A stretch of DNA of 64,000 nt from Linnemannia hyalina. Taxonomy: Eukaryota; Mortierellomycota; Mortierellomycetes; Mortierellales; Mortierellaceae. Below are positions 9,908-21,135 of this stretch, piece after piece. Numbering within the stretch: position 1 is the stretch's first letter; each line of letters starts with the position of its first letter. The notes under the pieces are model-generated. The model was not told the DNA's origin. It made no database searches and was given only the letters and a program-made list of their open reading frames with translations. The stretch covers positions 372,001 to 436,000 of the forward strand of contig JAHRHY010000001.1 in assembly GCA_019671135.1 (NCBI GenBank), written 5' to 3'. The translations under genes and the position numbers were made by a program.

Positions 9908-12579
9908 ATGGCACCATTGAGGAGCACACTTTACGGTGTGCTGCTGGTCCTCGCTCTTTTGTTGAACCTCTCCTACACAGAAGCCTTCAAGACCAACATC
10001 GTACGTCTATCATTGCAACTCGGTTGTTATACTGCTTCATAGGAACAACGATAATACCGACAACAGCAAGCACACCTGCACGCTCTTCTCAGGAACGAAA
10101 AAAAGAAGTACTAAACGCGTCCGTATGTTACCCTGACTTTGGTCGACTACAATAGGACAGCGTGGGTGTCAAGGATCAATGCGGTGGCATGTACGCGACG
10201 ACGCCAGGAAAGAATGACAGTGTAATTAAAGGTAGGGTACTCGTTGTTGGTTTCCTTTGTCGTTAAAAATAAAAAGTTGCCTCAACGCCACTACAGCCTC
10301 GATTGACGTTAATTATGACCGTGGCGCAAAGTGCTAATACCTGCTTCTTTTTCATTTTACTCTCTTCTCGGAATAATTTTTATCAGTCGTCATGGGCCGA
10401 GAGTCAGTCGGACATGCAGTTGTTGTTGTCTTTGAGTGGAACGACCTCAAGTACATTGGAAAGGCAGACGCCAACGGTGAAGTAAGTGCATACCCGATAT
10501 CTTACATCGGCGCTGACTGATAAAACCAAAACACACTGGCACAGCCACCGGATCTTTTTTAAAGCAAAGGACAAAAACCTAATCATCGCGACATTTTTTT
10601 TATTTCGACCTTATCCAGAAAGTGTATGTCTGCGACACTCAGGCCCAGACAGATGGACTTTGCACTGAGGCACAGTTGGGCCAGCCTATCATCGACACTA
10701 CGGAATCGACTAGTATTGGCTGGCATCCACTTGACTTTACAGCCGAAGAAACCAAAGGCGTCCAGTTCTATGAGTACGTAGCTGAGCGGACAGGATATTA
10801 CTGCGTGATTGTCTGGACGGTCAATGTCAACGATCTGGATTCTTACTATACTGGAGTCCTCGAATTCAACAACAAATACGGAACGCTGGCTGGATCCGAC
10901 TTTCCCAAGCTGCCCGTAAGTGTCGCTCTTTCCATCCCTGACGCGTTGTTATTGCGAGGTTTGTAAAGATAACCACCAACTAACTGAGCTGCTTATTTAT
11001 CTTGTGGATAACCTTAGTTCTACGGCGCGTTGTCGTTGGTCTACATGACCATCGGTATTTGCTGGATGGTCCTTTGCGCTAAGCACTGGCGTGAGATTTT
11101 GACTGTTCAGCATTTCATATCAGGAGTCATCTTTTTCTTGATGGTCGAGATGGCATTCAACTGGGGTTACTGGGACGACTACAACAAGGCTGGCGAATCC
11201 TGTAAGTATTTTTACTGCTCACCTTGATATTCATCCGGATAGTGGCGTATTTCAGTTTTTCCAGGTCCGACCTCTAACGCTACGACTATATTTCTTATCC
11301 TGGATGTGTGTAGCGGTCGCATTGTTGGTCCTTGTTTCCATCCTGAACTCTGGACGCAACAGTTTGTCGCTCTTCATGTTGCTGATCGTCTCCATGGGCT
11401 ACGGTGTTGTAAAGTAAGTAAACTGGACTACAGCAGTAGGATTATAATGTCGACTTTTAATCATATGATGAGGCCTTCTTGCTCACATCTTCTTGTTGGG
11501 TATCCGAACAAATAGGCCTACACTTGGAAGCACCATGAAAAAGGTCATTATTTTGAGTTTGGCCCATTTCCTCTTTGGAATCATCTACTCTGCAGGAACC
11601 ATGTCCCCCGTTGACGACGTGAGCACGATGATCGTGCTCATGGTCGTTGTACCTCTATCCCTGACCATGACCAGCTTTTACATCTGGACCCTTCAATCGT
11701 TGACCTCTACGATCGCCACTCTCAACTTGCGCCGTCAGACTGAGAAGGTCAAGATGTACACGCGTCTCTGGCGCCTGTTGGTCTTTTCACTTTCGGTCCT
11801 TTGCGTCTTCTTTGTCTTTAACACCCTCAACTTTATGAACATGAGCCAGGACGACTGGCCTGCTAACCACTGGCGCATCAAGTGGTTCCTCTTGGATGGC
11901 TGGTTGAACATTCTGTACCTGATTGTTTTCACCGTCATTGTCATCTTGTGGAGACCCACTGAGAACAACAAGGTAACATTTCAGTCATCTGGAATGAGAA
12001 CTTGATACGAAGAACAACAATGTTGCATGTGTTTGTGTGTGTGTTTGGGAGGAAGCCCTAATTAATTACATTTCGACTTATCCTGCAACAATAGCGCTAC
12101 GGAATCGAGCAATTGGAGACTGAGGACTTTGACGAGACTGACGAGCACGCAGACCACAACAATGCTCGCGCAGCGGAATCCATGGGATTGACTGGCATGA
12201 AGCTCCGTCCCCAGCGTCGCGACTATGAACTGGATGGCGACGAGGCAGCCATGTTTGATATTGGCGAGGAGGAGGACGACGAGGAAGAAGAGGACGATCG
12301 GGATGATGATGACATTGAGGGTGGACACCGTCCTGGTGTTCAGCGTTTGAACTCTAGCAGCGGAGCAGGAGGTTCCTCTTCTCGTGGCCCATCACCTGCT
12401 TACAGAGCTTCACCTGTCATTGGTTCTGCGTAAGTTCTTTTGGATGTATGAATACTTGCAAAGCTATTGGCGTTTCTTGGCACTTTCTAATGAAGGTGTT
12501 TTGCTTGTTGTTTTGATGTCATAGGGCTGAGGAAGCTGAGAGAGAACGAGTCCGTTTGGAAGTGTCCAAGATGAATTAA
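9908..12579 (+). CDS. GOLD-domain seven-transmembrane protein, GPR107/PTM1-like
   Basis: Exons 9908-10000, 10156-10231, 10387-10481, 10619-10915, 11018-11201, 11314-11413, 11516-11972, 12095-12429 and 12525-12579 give about 563 aa. A signal peptide (LYGVLLVLALLLNLSYTEA) is followed by a lumenal beta-rich domain (GESVGHAVVVVFEWNDL-like and GWHPLDFTAEETKGVQFYEYVAERTGYYCVI). A seven-helix block starts at FYGALSLVYMTIGICWMVL, and the cytosolic tail is acidic. This order is that of the lung-7TM/GOST family (PTM1 in yeast, GPR107/108 in animals), Golgi and endosomal membrane proteins linked to traffic. The joint between exons 2 and 3 is the least certain: a small extra exon around 10298-10322 is possible but its donor would be poor. 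Confidence 0.88.
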
Positions 12580-12666
12580 TCCGCACGCAGATATTGAAGT
12601 ATATTAAATCCACATTGCAGTGTATTACACATTAAACATATCCATCTCACGTAGTTTGATGGGAGG

Positions 12667-13766
12667 CTAAATGAATATACCGAGGACATTGACGGTTGCT
12701 ATGGCGACAGCAAGGAGGACAAAGCCCGTAGAAAGATGCCAGACGGGCCAAAGTGCAATATTGGCACCAATGGTGCCTAGTATCAGAGAGATGGTTGCGA
12801 CGCGGACAGGGTATAGGAGCTCTTTCTCCCAGTTGACGTAGACTGTTGGCTTTTTGAGGATCTTTGGGCGGATGAATTCGAGGTAGAAGAAGATTGAGAG
12901 CATGGTCGATAGGCAGAGCAGGGAGAATGTCAACAAGTATCTATAGAGAGACATGAATGAAAGGTGAATGGGTACACGATCAGTTAGCAAGCTTAAAACA
13001 ACGCGTTCCGAAAGGTCCTCGATAAGTGAGGCGGCGAGCAATGTCATCCAAGCGATAGATGGTATGAAGCGTTGCTGTACATACCCTTTGATGCGCGAGT
13101 CGTTCCGGTAGATTAAAACGCCGACGGCATCATACCACCAAGCAATCAGGCCACCAATAAGGGCCGGCATGAACGCCTTCCGCACCCGTTGGAGCAAAGG
13201 CCGTCTCGTCGTCAATCCGACCATATAAGCACCCGCCAAACCTCCTTTTCCTTGACCACGGTTGTTTCCGCTTGATCCGTCCTCATTCTTGTTCTTGTCC
13301 CGACCGTCACGGTAACCTTGAAGATTGGTCTGATTGCCGTCGCCGTCGTGGTCTCCTCGCGCTACGTTTCCTCCTTGTTGCTGTTGTTGGCGTCGTCGCA
13401 TCATGCGGGCGGTTGCTGTCCCGGGGATGTCGCCTCGGATATCTGGACTGACTTCTAATGTTCCGTCTGCGCGGGGTACCGTGAACGGTGGGATGCCTAT
13501 TGTATTTGAACAGCATCATCAGGTCGGTCGAAGAGAGATGTTGAGGATATTATCTAGTGTAAGTGGTCGTCAGTGCTTTTAGCGTGCTATTGAGTTGGAG
13601 CAGGTGGTTTTCAGCTTGCTGTGCGTGCGCTTTGGCGGAATTGGGAGAATAAGAAAGAATATGTACCGTGGACGGTGTTGTTATTTCCGCGGGATTCCTG
13701 GACGAGCCTTGCGTCAAGTTCGGCGCGGGTGTCGAGTCCTAAGGTGTCAGAGATGTGTTCGGACAT
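12667..13766 (-). CDS. TMEM128-like multi-pass membrane protein
   Basis: Exons 13766-13667 and 13496-12667 give 309 aa. The N-terminal ~110 residues are hydrophilic, with polyQ and Gly/Asn/Asp-rich segments. From about residue 120 there are four to five hydrophobic helices. The last two, including KELLYPVRVATISLI and the motif NIALWPVWHLSTGF, closely resemble the C-terminal half of animal TMEM128 (NIALWxVW signature), an ER-associated membrane protein of unclear function. The first part has no match that I recognise. The gene is divergent from the BCS1-like gene, with 244 bp between start codons. The splice acceptor is supported by phase and by continuity of the reading into GIPPFTVPRADGTLEV. 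The family call is by memory of the motif. Confidence 0.65.
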
Positions 13767-14010
13767 GATTTTGTTGGAATGGGTGGTTCGGTTGGATTAT
13801 GATGTGAAGAAGTGTGAAGAAGGAAAAAGTTGAAAAAAGGGAGGGTGCGCGCGCCCAAGTAGAAAAATGTGACAGCTCTGAGAAGAAGACTTGACCACTT
13901 TTGGGAAAAAGGGGCAGCGGCGGAAATAAAAATAAAAACTCGACACTACACTCCATTCATTCCCCTTCTCCTTCACATTCACGACACAACGACCCTTCCC
14001 GTCACCCTTC
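13767..14010. promoter_or_regulatory. Bidirectional promoter between TMEM128-like and BCS1-like genes
   Basis: The start codons of two divergent genes are 244 bp apart, so the region must hold both promoters and leaders. On the BCS1 side it ends in a C-rich, G-poor leader. No unambiguous TATA box is seen. Confidence 0.6.
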
Positions 14011-14673
14011 ATGTCACACCTGCACCTGGGCAGGATATCCTCGGCAGTCGCCATGGTCGGCATGAGCGGAGGAGCCAGTGCCATTGCCACTAATCACCCT
14101 TTACTCCTCGCAACAGTCGCCAGAGGAGCAACTTCCGCTGCAACAGCAGCAGCGACAAGGGGTTCCCCCTATTTTATCGGCAACGGTCTCACACTGGGCA
14201 GGAATGCCCTTGTTGGAGGATTGGCGTTGGCAGGACACCGGTCTTTTGTCTCCCTTCCCGAAGGAGCTCAAGAGGTTGGAAAGATGGTCTCTAGCGCTGC
14301 TGATAAAATGGGTCTTGGCGACAACCAGGTACACACACCTTGCAGCCTTTTCCCTGGTGTCTTGGCATGAGCAGACAAACAGTATTACATGGCTACTAAT
14401 CCTGCTTTGTTCCGTATTACATTCTTAGTTCGCCGCAGGAGGTTTCCAGCTGGCGTTGATCGGAGGTCTGTTGGCAGGTATCCGTATCCTGGGCTCGCAT
14501 GCTCTCGAGTATCTCAAGAAACAAATCGTCGTCTCTGCTGAGTTCGATTCCCGCGATGAATCATACAGCTGGATCTTGGTATGCATCACATTTCGCCCAT
14601 GACATCCTTGTCAAGTATTTCGGAGCCATGAATCACGATTCTCCACTGCCTCTACTAACGCGTTTTCATTATT

Positions 14674-14705
<32 letters not shown>

Positions 14706-16824
14706 CCCGACGTAGAACTGGTTGAGTGACCATCCGTATTCGAAGAAAGCTACACAGTTTTCCGTCTCGACAACTATCGCAAGAGGCGCACAAAAGATTA
14801 ACGGGTAAGGACAACCACTACTCAGGTCGATTGGGCCGATGAAAGTCAACCAAGGATTTCAATGGCCTTATTCACCCACGAATACACTTTGTCCTCGTTC
14901 CTTTACGTAGAGAGGGCGGAGATGGTGCTATCGCTGCCACGTACTTTTTGCCTGCGCCTGGTAAGCACTCAATTTAACGCGTAAAAATACGTTGTTCCCA
15001 CGTTATCATATTACTGACCGTTTATTTTTGATGGACATATCACAATAGGTCTTCACTTCTTTTGGTTCAAGAACCGTTTGCTTTGGGTATGTTTACCGGC
15101 CCAGGAACAATTGACGTGTACTGCCCCTCCACGAGACGCGTTTTCTTTCTTTGAAACAGGACCTAACTCGTCATTGCTATCGAACACCTGAAATAGATGT
15201 ACAGAGAACGTGTTCGACCCACAGGAGCAACAGTGGCGACTTCAGGATCTCCAGTTGAGAACATCACCATCAGTACACTCGGACGTTCGCGTGAGTTGAT
15301 CCAATCGTTGATATTGGAAGCTCAGTACAAGTTTATTGACCGCGACAAGTCCCGAACCGTCATCTTTGCAGCCGACCAATATGGAAACTGGAGGCGGACC
15401 AAATCTAGACCAAAACGGTATGTTTTTTTTTTACTTGCTGCACTTTAAGAAGTGAAGGTGCCGCAGGCGGAGATACTCACGCGAATTTTCATTTATGTTG
15501 TTGAACAAACGATAGACCACTTGATACAATTGTTATGGATCCTAAACTGAAGAATTATATTGTTGAAGATACCAAAGAGTTCTTTGCGAGCGAGAGCTGG
15601 TACGCCGAGCGAGGCTTGCCCTTCAGACGCGGAGTAAGTTAACACGCCATATTATTGTCCTTCTTCCGCGGAAGTATAGCGGTCGGTTGATGTATTTGCT
15701 AACCATAGTTAATTTTTTTTCTAGTTACTGCTGTACGGATCACCAGGAACTGGAAAGACATCGTTTATTCACGCTTTGGCCGGAGAACTGGGTCTCAACA
15801 TTTACGTCGTCAACCTGTCGAGCAAGAACCTGACGGATGATACGCTTTCGGAGCTGGTCGCGGATACACCTTCACGATGCCTGTTGCTGATCGAAGATGT
15901 TGATGCGGCGTTTGTTCAGAGAAAGTCCAAGGATGCTTCTACTGGAATTACCTTCTCGGGATTGCTGAACTCTGTTGACGGTGTTTCTGCTCAAGAAGGA
16001 CGTATGCTTTGCATGACCACCAAGTACGTTTTTTTTGCTTTGAGTCGGGGTTTATGCTTTTGAAATTATGTCTATGTTGTTTTTCTTTTATTACGACCGC
16101 TTCGTATACTTACAAGTGGCATTGCACTTCGCCTTCATTGTTTTCTAATAGCCATTTGGAACGCTTAGATGAGGCGTTGATTCGTCCTGGCCGTGTGGAT
16201 ATCAGGGCCAAACTCGGAAAGGCTACTCAGTCTCAGGCTGCAGAGCTGTTCATCAAGTTCTTCCCTCAACCCGTCGCAACTACCGACCCTCGTTCCAGCT
16301 CAGCCGATAAAACTAAAACCACACCGCCACGCAAGGGTGATGTTCCATCCTCCATTTCTGGAGAGTCATCCCCCTTGCTTTCTGAGAAATCCGGCTCACC
16401 CACCTTGTCATCGTCTATTCCTTCATCGTCATCGAAACCAGGACGGACTCAAGAAGAAATCGAACGGATGGCAGCGCAGTTCTCGCAAGTGATCCCGGAT
16501 CAACAGTTCTCGATCGCTCAGTTGCAGGGGTTCTTGATGGGTTACAAAAAGACGCCCGAGCTGGCTGTCAAGCATGCTAATGAGTTTGTTCGTCAAGCCG
16601 GAAGTGCTGAAGTCAGCGGAACTGCCAAGATTGGATACGACGACGATGATGTCGATAACAGGGATGATGACGATTATGAGGTAGAGGATGAAGCCGTGGC
16701 GGCTTCTGTCGATGGCAAGGATGAGAAGCAGGATTATTATTGGGAGGGGGGTGAGGAACAACAGAAGGAACGAAAGGAGTTTCGAGAGGAGAAGGAGCGT
16801 GAGAGAAGAGCCAGTTTGAAATAA
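14011..16824 (+). CDS. BCS1: BCS1-type mitochondrial AAA ATPase with extended N and C termini
   Basis: Nine exons (14011-14328, 14429-14578, 14716-14804, 14911-14960, 15049-15086, 15197-15417, 15516-15633, 15725-16023, 16152-16824) give 651 aa. Bcs1 moves the folded Rieske protein across the inner membrane for complex III assembly. Seen here: an Ala/Ser/Arg-rich N terminus, a single hydrophobic helix (FQLALIGGLLAGIRILG), the BCS1 N-terminal domain, and an AAA module with Walker A GSPGTGKT (333-340), Walker B LLLIED (381-386), sensor-1 TTN and the LDEALIRPGRVD motif. A Ser/Pro/Lys-rich insert splits the C-terminal helical part, and a very acidic then Lys/Glu-rich tail of about 60 residues ends the protein. 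Typical BCS1 is about 420-450 aa, so this may be a paralogue. Intron 3 carries a 31-base T run (14675-14705). Confidence 0.88.
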
Positions 16825-16873
16825 ATCAATGAACCTGCTTCCAAAAAAAAGGCGTTTTATTATCAAGCATTCA

Positions 16874-18833
16874 TCATTTGGTCCCTGGTTTCTTGAGCTG
16901 GAATCCTCCAATCTTCATTGGCTTGAAGCCTCCAATCTTGACCGGCTGGAATCCACTTGGTGCTGGCGCTGGTGCGGGAGCAGAATTACTACTAGCACCA
17001 TTGCTTCCTAAAGTTGCAGATCCTGCTGCTCCTTGTGGTTGCTGCACGGCCTGGGTTTTCGCTTCTTCTTCGTCGTCTTCGTCGTCCATGGACTGGAAGC
17101 CACCCAGTTTGACGGGTTGGAACCCACTAGCCTTGACAGGCTGGAACCCACTCGACTTGACGGGCTGGAATCCACTCGACTTGACGGGTTGAAATCCCCC
17201 CAACTTGACTGGCTGGAATCCTGTGGCTGACTCTGTTTCTGGCACGACTGTTGATGCTGATGATGACTGAGTTGTGATCGTTGGAGTCGCCGCTGTGACG
17301 TTACTGACAGACTGGAACCCGCTAGCTGGCACTGGTTGAAAGCCGCTTGCCTGGACCGGTTGAAATCCAATGGGTTGAACTGGTTGAAAACCACTGCTGG
17401 TGTTGATGTTGATCCCTGAAGCTGCAGCTGACGGTTGTTGGGGCATAATCCCTCCTCCTCCTCCTCCTGCACGCTTCATAGCGGCTTCTTGCATCTTGGC
17501 CAACTCACGCTCTTCTCGCTTGCGCTCCTTCTCCTTAATCTTGCTTGTCGTCTGAGCCGCTCCCGCTCGACTCGTGTCCTTCATCTCCTTGAATCGCTGT
17601 TCGCGTTTTGAAATGAGAAACGTATCAACCATTATGGTTAGAAACGAAATCGCGCTCAATTAATTCAAAACATTCGCCGTTTGAGAATGTGTGTATCAGA
17701 TTGAGGGATATTTTTGTTGAAATACCTTCTTGTGATTGTGATCATATGAAGACAGATGAACTTCATAATCCGAGATACGTTCATATTGCTTGTCGCAGAG
17801 AGCACAATAGAAGGCCGACTTGACCATCGTCAACTCTGCTTGAATAGCCTCATTCTGTTGTACTTGGAGCTAATGGTTCATCATACAAAAGGAATAAAAA
17901 AAACGCGTCAGTCTCGTTTTAAACAACTCGAGTTCAAACCAAAATTTCATCCTTGACGTTGTGCGAAAACTGCTAAAAAAAAAAAGAGGTACCTCGCGCT
18001 TTGACTTTTCGGCCACAGTCTCTTCAGCCTGTCGTTCAGCTTCCAGAGCCTTCCTTTTGGCAGTCGTAGAGTCCGCCCACCATATATCAAGCGCCTGTCT
18101 TCCAATTCCCAAAGAATCCTGTTTCCGTTCAATCGGAATCGGTGTCGATCTTCCTATAAAAGCATGAACCGACACAGTAAAACAAACAAGGGGTCAGTTG
18201 CCCTCTTACAGCATAACTCAAAAAAGCAAAGGCACAGATTATCAATTTGTCACACAACACACTAAAAAAGGTTGGAATGAGAGAAAGACGAGGTAAATTT
18301 ACCAGTGGCATTGGCGCCAAGACCAGTTCCAGCTTTCCATCCCATCTTGAGCAACAGCTTGTATCCGACATTGGATTCTGGGATATGGGTCGCCATATCG
18401 GCTGCTTCGACTCCATAGGCGCCATCATAGTCGTTCATGGCAATATCGCCATCTTGGTCAAAGTCGTAGTCACGACGACGACGACTGCTGCTTCTGCTGG
18501 AGGTGTCATTATCGTCGTCATCGTAGCTATCAGACTCTGAGTCGCCCGTTGGGCGGGACTTTGCTCGAATTGCGTCTCTTGTCTAACAGAGAGAGAGGGA
18601 AGAGGGGGATGGGGGCAAGGAGCGGAGGGGAGGAAAGGGAAGGGAGAGTGATAAGACCAAAACCTCTGTCTCTCAGACTGTTGGGTGGGGCACGTTGACT
18701 GCTTTCATCTAATGTGGATGAATGAATGAGAAGGGATGGAAGAAGAAGAACCTACGCTGGCGAGTTCTTTGAGTTCTTGGCGGTAGAAGCGTTGAAGCTG
18801 CTGCCGCTGCTGTTCGGGCGGTAGTTGTTGCAT
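16874..18833 (-). CDS. GPATCH8-like protein: G-patch, C2H2 zinc finger and GFQPVK repeats
   Basis: Exons 18833-18756, 18582-18303, 18153-17993, 17869-17726 and 17596-16874 give 461 aa. An acidic N terminus leads to a G-patch at about 97-138 (NVGYKLLLKMGWKAGTGLG, then SLGIGRQALDIWW). A C2H2-type zinc finger follows, with C195, C198, H211 and H217 (CALCDKQYERISDYEVHLSSYDH), then RFKEMK and a KEKERKREEREL helix. G-patch plus this zinc finger is the layout of animal GPATCH8, a splicing-associated nuclear protein; G-patches activate DEAH helicases. The C-terminal ~170 residues carry about a dozen degenerate GFQPVK repeats. The first exon is polyQ-rich. The gene diverges from MOZART1. Domain calls are strong; the cellular role is inferred. 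Confidence 0.88.
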
Positions 18834-19050
18834 GTGTATGTCTGTGTGTGTGTGGAGTGTTCAAAGTGAGAGTAGGAAAAAAAAGTGATGGAGACAGCAC
18901 AGGAAACTTGAAGGGGTGTCGAGTCCCTCGCTCAGCCACAGGCTGCAATTTTTGGGCGAAAGTGTGTCAATTGTCGTCTTTCTCTTTGTAGTTTGTACCC
19001 CTTCTCATTCTCCAGACCATTCAAGCCGCCTTTTCATACACATTCACAAA
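18834..19050. promoter_or_regulatory. Bidirectional promoter between GPATCH8-like and MOZART1 genes
   Basis: 217 bp separate two divergent start codons. It includes a GT-rich stretch near 18835-18855 and a C/T-rich leader before the MOZART1 ATG. Confidence 0.6.
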
Positions 19051-19658
19051 ATGCAGGACGCTTCACGGGAACAGCAACAACAGCAACAGCAGCAGGAGGC
19101 ACGGCAAGCCATGGACAGTAAGGATACACAAACACACATACACAAACCTGCATTCACTCCATCGCCAACCCTACACCCCCTTGAATCAACACGCCAAAGG
19201 CTTTTCACTGACCTCTCACTCCGTGCCCTGCACCCCCCTTTCATGCCTGATAGTTCTGACAGAGATGTCGTCGATCCTCAATACAGGGCTTGACAGGGAG
19301 ACACTCTCGGTGTGTGTGTCCCTCTGCGAGTCCGGCGTCAACCCTGAGGCCTTGGCAGTAACGTCCCAAATCATTATTTTTTTTGCTCAAGAGTTATCAC
19401 TTTTTTTTTTTTTATATCTCATCAAGGTTTGTGGAGCTACACTTATTGACGCGTCAATTTTCTTTCCTTTCACTACATACAGGCTGTCATCAAGGAACTT
19501 CGACGAGAGAGTGCCTCCACGCGAGTAAGCAAACGAAAAAAAAAAACATGCGCACCGATGGGACAGGAAGGCTTCATTCATAGATATTTGGCCCCGACAA
19601 TTAATTGTTGGATTTCAACCTTTTTGCCTGTTCATTTTTCTAGATTCCATCAGCGTGA
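19051..19658 (+). CDS. MZT1: Mitotic-spindle organizing protein 1 (MOZART1/Mzt1)
   Basis: Four very short exons, 19051-19117, 19254-19357, 19483-19524 and 19644-19658, join in phase to 75 aa. The core [18 protein letters not shown] and [20 protein letters not shown] is the MOZART1 domain almost residue for residue. Mzt1 binds GCP subunits of the gamma-tubulin complex and is needed for microtubule nucleation at spindle poles. Total length matches the family (about 70-90 aa). The N terminus has a run of eight glutamines. The last exon encodes only IPSA and the stop, so that splice is the least certain point; reading through the donor at 19525 would change only the tail. The gene is easily missed because no exon exceeds 104 nt. 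Confidence 0.9.
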
Positions 19659-19918
19659 GGAGCTCGCACCGGATCAATTGACGGAATGGCAGGGAATTTG
19701 ACGACGGGATCGAGAGCAAAAGGGAAGCGGAGCGCGGAGCTACCAGCAATGGATAGATGTGACATGGAGATGGCTGGGACATCTTCGAAACACACAGGCC
19801 AGAATATCAAAACCCCAACACACAATAAACCAAAAACCCCAAAGTCCACGCTCACATTCCAAAATTGAGAATGTATTTAAATATGTGAACGGTATAGTAC
19901 TCATGAAAGCGTCATGAT
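19659..19918. other. Convergent 3' intergenic region
   Basis: This lies between the MOZART1 stop and the stop of the minus-strand hydroxylase gene. It is A-rich toward its right end and contains AATAAA-like sequence near 19825. No gene is seen. Confidence 0.5.
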
Positions 19919-20950
19919 TTAACGGTACCAAGAAGTCAAGGCGATGCGTTCCTCAAAGGCAGGCATGACAGCATGATCCATGACTCCGCTCAAAAAGACA
20001 ACACAACGAGCTGCCAGCGGTGCAATGTCGATCTCCTTCTCTTCCTCATCACCCATTCCCTTGTCAAAGATCCTGAGCTCGCCTCCGTTGCCTTGCTTCC
20101 AGTCCGGGTTAAAGTACACAATCGCCTATAATGCCAGATAAAAGCAAAAAAGACGAGAAAATGGGTCAGCCATGAGTAAGTTGCAACTGAACGATTGACG
20201 AAAGAAGAAAGAATGTCGAGATAACCAACAAGAAAAACTACGTACGGTGACGCGGCGCTGGTCAACATCCTCCTTATCATCCGTAGGAAAGGAGTCCCGA
20301 TGCCTCTCATAGTGACTCGAATCCGGTGGATAATACGCTAACTGGTACTCGGCCTGTCCGTGGAGATGCACTACCTTGGCCAGATCGTCATGTAGCCTTC
20401 CCGAGAACCAATCCACACAATCTTTCAACTCTGGCGAGACCTCCAAAAACTTTGACCCAGGCGACACCCAGATCGTGTAATCCCCACGAGCGTTTCCTTC
20501 TCTAAAGGGATCATCCTCCTCGTTGTGTTTCCCACTGGCTTTATCCATCTTTCCTGTCTTGAACATATCTGTCGCCCATTGACGGACGGATTGGATTGTT
20601 GAAAGAGGGAGGACATTGTTGAGGACGGTGTATCCCTGATGGAAGAGTTCGTTTGCGTTGTCCGAGGTGAGGACTTTGAAGGTGGACGAGTCGACGTCGG
20701 AATTGAAGAGCTCTTGAGCGAGGAGGATTGGGGGCATGGAGGCATCCAAATGGCTGAGAAGTTCCATCTCTGAAATCTCTTCGACTTCTTCCTCGTCGTA
20801 TTCCTCGTTCTCGTCGTATTCGTAGTCGGAGGGGAGAGATTCGACATCGTCACCGGGGAATGGCGGCAGGTCTGAGGTCTTTGATGTCGCGGCAGCGTAT
20901 TTCAGGATCCGGTTTGCCAAAGCATCGTCGTGTGAATCTGAATTGTCCAT
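19919..20950 (-). CDS. PHD/EGLN-like prolyl 4-hydroxylase (2-oxoglutarate/Fe(II) dioxygenase)
   Basis: Exons 20950-20246 and 20125-19919 give 303 aa from MDNSDSHDD. An upstream in-frame ATG at 21022 would add 24 residues. The N-terminal third is acidic and disordered. The catalytic domain shows the Fe(II) triad H217-x-D219 (YERHRDSFPTDD) and H286 (MDHAVMPAFEER), with R295 as the expected 2-oxoglutarate anchor. The ALTSWYR end and the AIVYFNPDWKQGNGGELRIF strand match the HIF prolyl hydroxylase (EGLN) fold better than the collagen-type enzymes. In fungi, related enzymes (Ofd1-like) hydroxylate or regulate proteins in oxygen and sterol responses. The target here is unknown. All catalytic residues are present. 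Confidence 0.88.
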
Positions 20951-21135
20951 GCTTGCTGGGTAATGTTCTGGTTGAGGTTGTTCGGTCTGTCGCTGAGAAC
21001 AGAGCGTGAAGTACGAACACAACGTTCATGTTTTTTCTCGACCGCAAGAGAACAAAGTGACTGCATTTCATTTTTTTTGTTCGTGTTTTGAGAAGTGGGT
21101 CTGCGATCGACCCTACAGGGTCCTGCGCAATAATA

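Noticed and set aside
14535..14560. GAGTTCGATTCCCGC resembling a tRNA T arm
   Set aside because: It lies inside a BCS1 exon and codes for the conserved VSAEFDSRDES segment; no cloverleaf forms around it.
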